Shown: one piece after another, positions 21,436 through 21,913 of the stretch | How the letters are laid out: the number at the start of each line of letters is the position of its first letter | Numbering within the stretch: position 1 is the first letter of the stretch | Assembly (NCBI GenBank): GCA_035264885.1 | Contig: DATFPK010000060.1 | Location: 1-21,913 of the forward strand | Direction of reading: 5' to 3' | Length of the DNA stretch: 21,913 nucleotides | Source: DATFPK01 sp035264885 | GTDB taxonomy: Bacteria > Actinomycetota > Thermoleophilia > Solirubrobacterales > 70-9 | Notes under the pieces: model-generated | What the model saw: only the letters and a program-made list of their open reading frames with translations | Databases searched by the model: none | What the model was told of the DNA's origin: nothing | Translations under genes and position numbers: made by a program

Positions 21436-21913
21436 CTACGAAGCCGTTTGCGGGTACGCGACCGAGACCAGGTAGAGGCCGTGCGGGGGGGCCGTGTCAC
21501 CGGCCTCGTCGCGAGGCCGCCCCTCGAGCAGGCGCTCGAAACCGCCGACGTCGCGCCGCCCGACCCCCACCTCCAGCATCGTCCCGACCAGGACCCGGAC
21601 CATGTTGCGGAGGAAGGCGTCGGCGGTTACCCAGAAGGAGATCACTCCGCCCGTGTCCTCGCGTCCGGGCACCGGCGGGGACTCGTCCACCCATGCAGCT
21701 TCGAAGATTCGGCGCTCGAAGCGGACGTGTTCGGTGCGGGTCGGGGTGAAGGCGGTGAAGTCGTGTTCGCCCACCAGCGCCGCAGCGCAGGCGTCCAGCG
21801 AATCGCGCTCGAGCGGAGACGGGAACCACAGGGAGCGGCCCTGCTCGAACGGGCTAGGCGCGGCGCGGGCGAGGACGCGGAAGCAGTAGGTCCGCGAGAG
21901 GGCGTCGCGGCGG
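21436..21913 (-). CDS. truA: tRNA pseudouridine synthase TruA, partial (N-terminus off the right edge)
   Basis: The frame is open from the right edge of the window to the TAG at 21438-21436, giving the last 158 residues. Conserved TruA features are RDALSRTYCFRV, SPFEQGRSLWFP, the GEHDFTAFTPT segment, AFLRNMVRVLVGTMLEVG and the C-terminal TAPPHGLYLVSVAY. TruA converts uridines 38-40 of the tRNA anticodon arm to pseudouridine. The catalytic Asp lies in the missing N-terminal half. A GTG at 21774 inside this frame is only an internal codon. Confidence 0.95.
   Translation of the reverse strand, partial: RRDALSRTYCFRVLARAAPSPFEQGRSLWFPSPLERDSLDACAAALVGEHDFTAFTPTRTEHVRFERRIFEAAWVDESPPVPGREDTGGVISFWVTADAFLRNMVRVLVGTMLEVGVGRRDVGGFERLLEGRPRDEAGDTAPPHGLYLVSVAYPQTAS

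Noticed and set aside
21273..21500. 75-codon minus-strand frame between truA and surE
   Set aside because: Arg/Ser/Pro-rich, overlaps the truA end, crosses the nested hairpin, and has no recognisable motif.
1..21913. Defence system, prophage, transposon or CRISPR array
   Set aside because: No matching genes, repeat arrays or terminal inverted repeats were seen on either strand.

Overview
The window is very GC-rich, with densely packed genes, many GTG starts and a tRNA-Pro(CGG). The gene families point to a high-GC actinobacterium: an NAD-dependent DNA ligase, a CHASE-GAF-SpoIIE phosphatase, an alpha/beta-hydrolase fused to a class III cyclase as in mycobacterial Rv1900c, and paired DUF2294 proteins. 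The deep-branching Thermoleophilia/Solirubrobacterales are my best guess from overall flavour, but that is inference. I see no phage genes, insertion sequences, CRISPR array or plasmid functions; this looks like chromosomal backbone.

Bases 1-4320 hold a stress-signalling block. On the minus strand are an RsbW-like ATP-binding kinase (1201-1569), a CsbD-family protein (927-1115) and the N-terminal part of a haem-oxygenase-like iron redox protein (running off the left edge from 839). On the plus strand are a membrane CHASE-GAF-PP2C phosphatase (1740-3923) and a STAS anti-sigma antagonist (3952-4317). Together they form the three parts of an RsbU/RsbV/RsbW partner switch. The two downstream minus-strand genes are each preceded by a GTTTGS-N13/15-GGGAAT element, which looks like a sigma-B/sigma-F-type promoter. 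No sigma-B-type factor is encoded here.

Bases 4382-6267 hold tRNA-Pro, a membrane-anchored DsbA-like thioredoxin-fold protein coupled to a small unknown protein, and a divergent Nif3-like metal protein. The two divergent start codons are 22 bp apart, and each has a TANNNT box six bases upstream, suggesting a bidirectional promoter with leaderless transcripts. Bases 6312-9621 hold a 60-residue helix-turn-helix protein with its own promoter, a long-chain acyl-CoA synthetase and an RpoD-like sigma factor.

Bases 9698-14663 hold two overlapping DUF2294 paralogues, a patatin-like phospholipase, a PBP4-type D-Ala-D-Ala carboxypeptidase, and the hydrolase-cyclase fusion, whose stop codon overlaps that of the carboxypeptidase. 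Bases 14711-18425 hold an iron(III)-type ABC importer operon: lipoprotein, fused permease, ATPase. A perfect 16-bp palindrome lies at its promoter. Both the permease and the ATPase lack any ATG, GTG or TTG start in a sensible place and appear to start with CTG.

Bases 18429-21913 are housekeeping genes on the minus strand: truA (cut by the right edge), surE and ligA, with surE and ligA overlapping by ATGA. No stretch longer than about 210 bases lacks a gene. The most rewarding leads are the sigma-B-like promoters beside the partner switch, the CTG starts in the iron operon, the palindromic operator, and the overlapping leaderless promoter pair.
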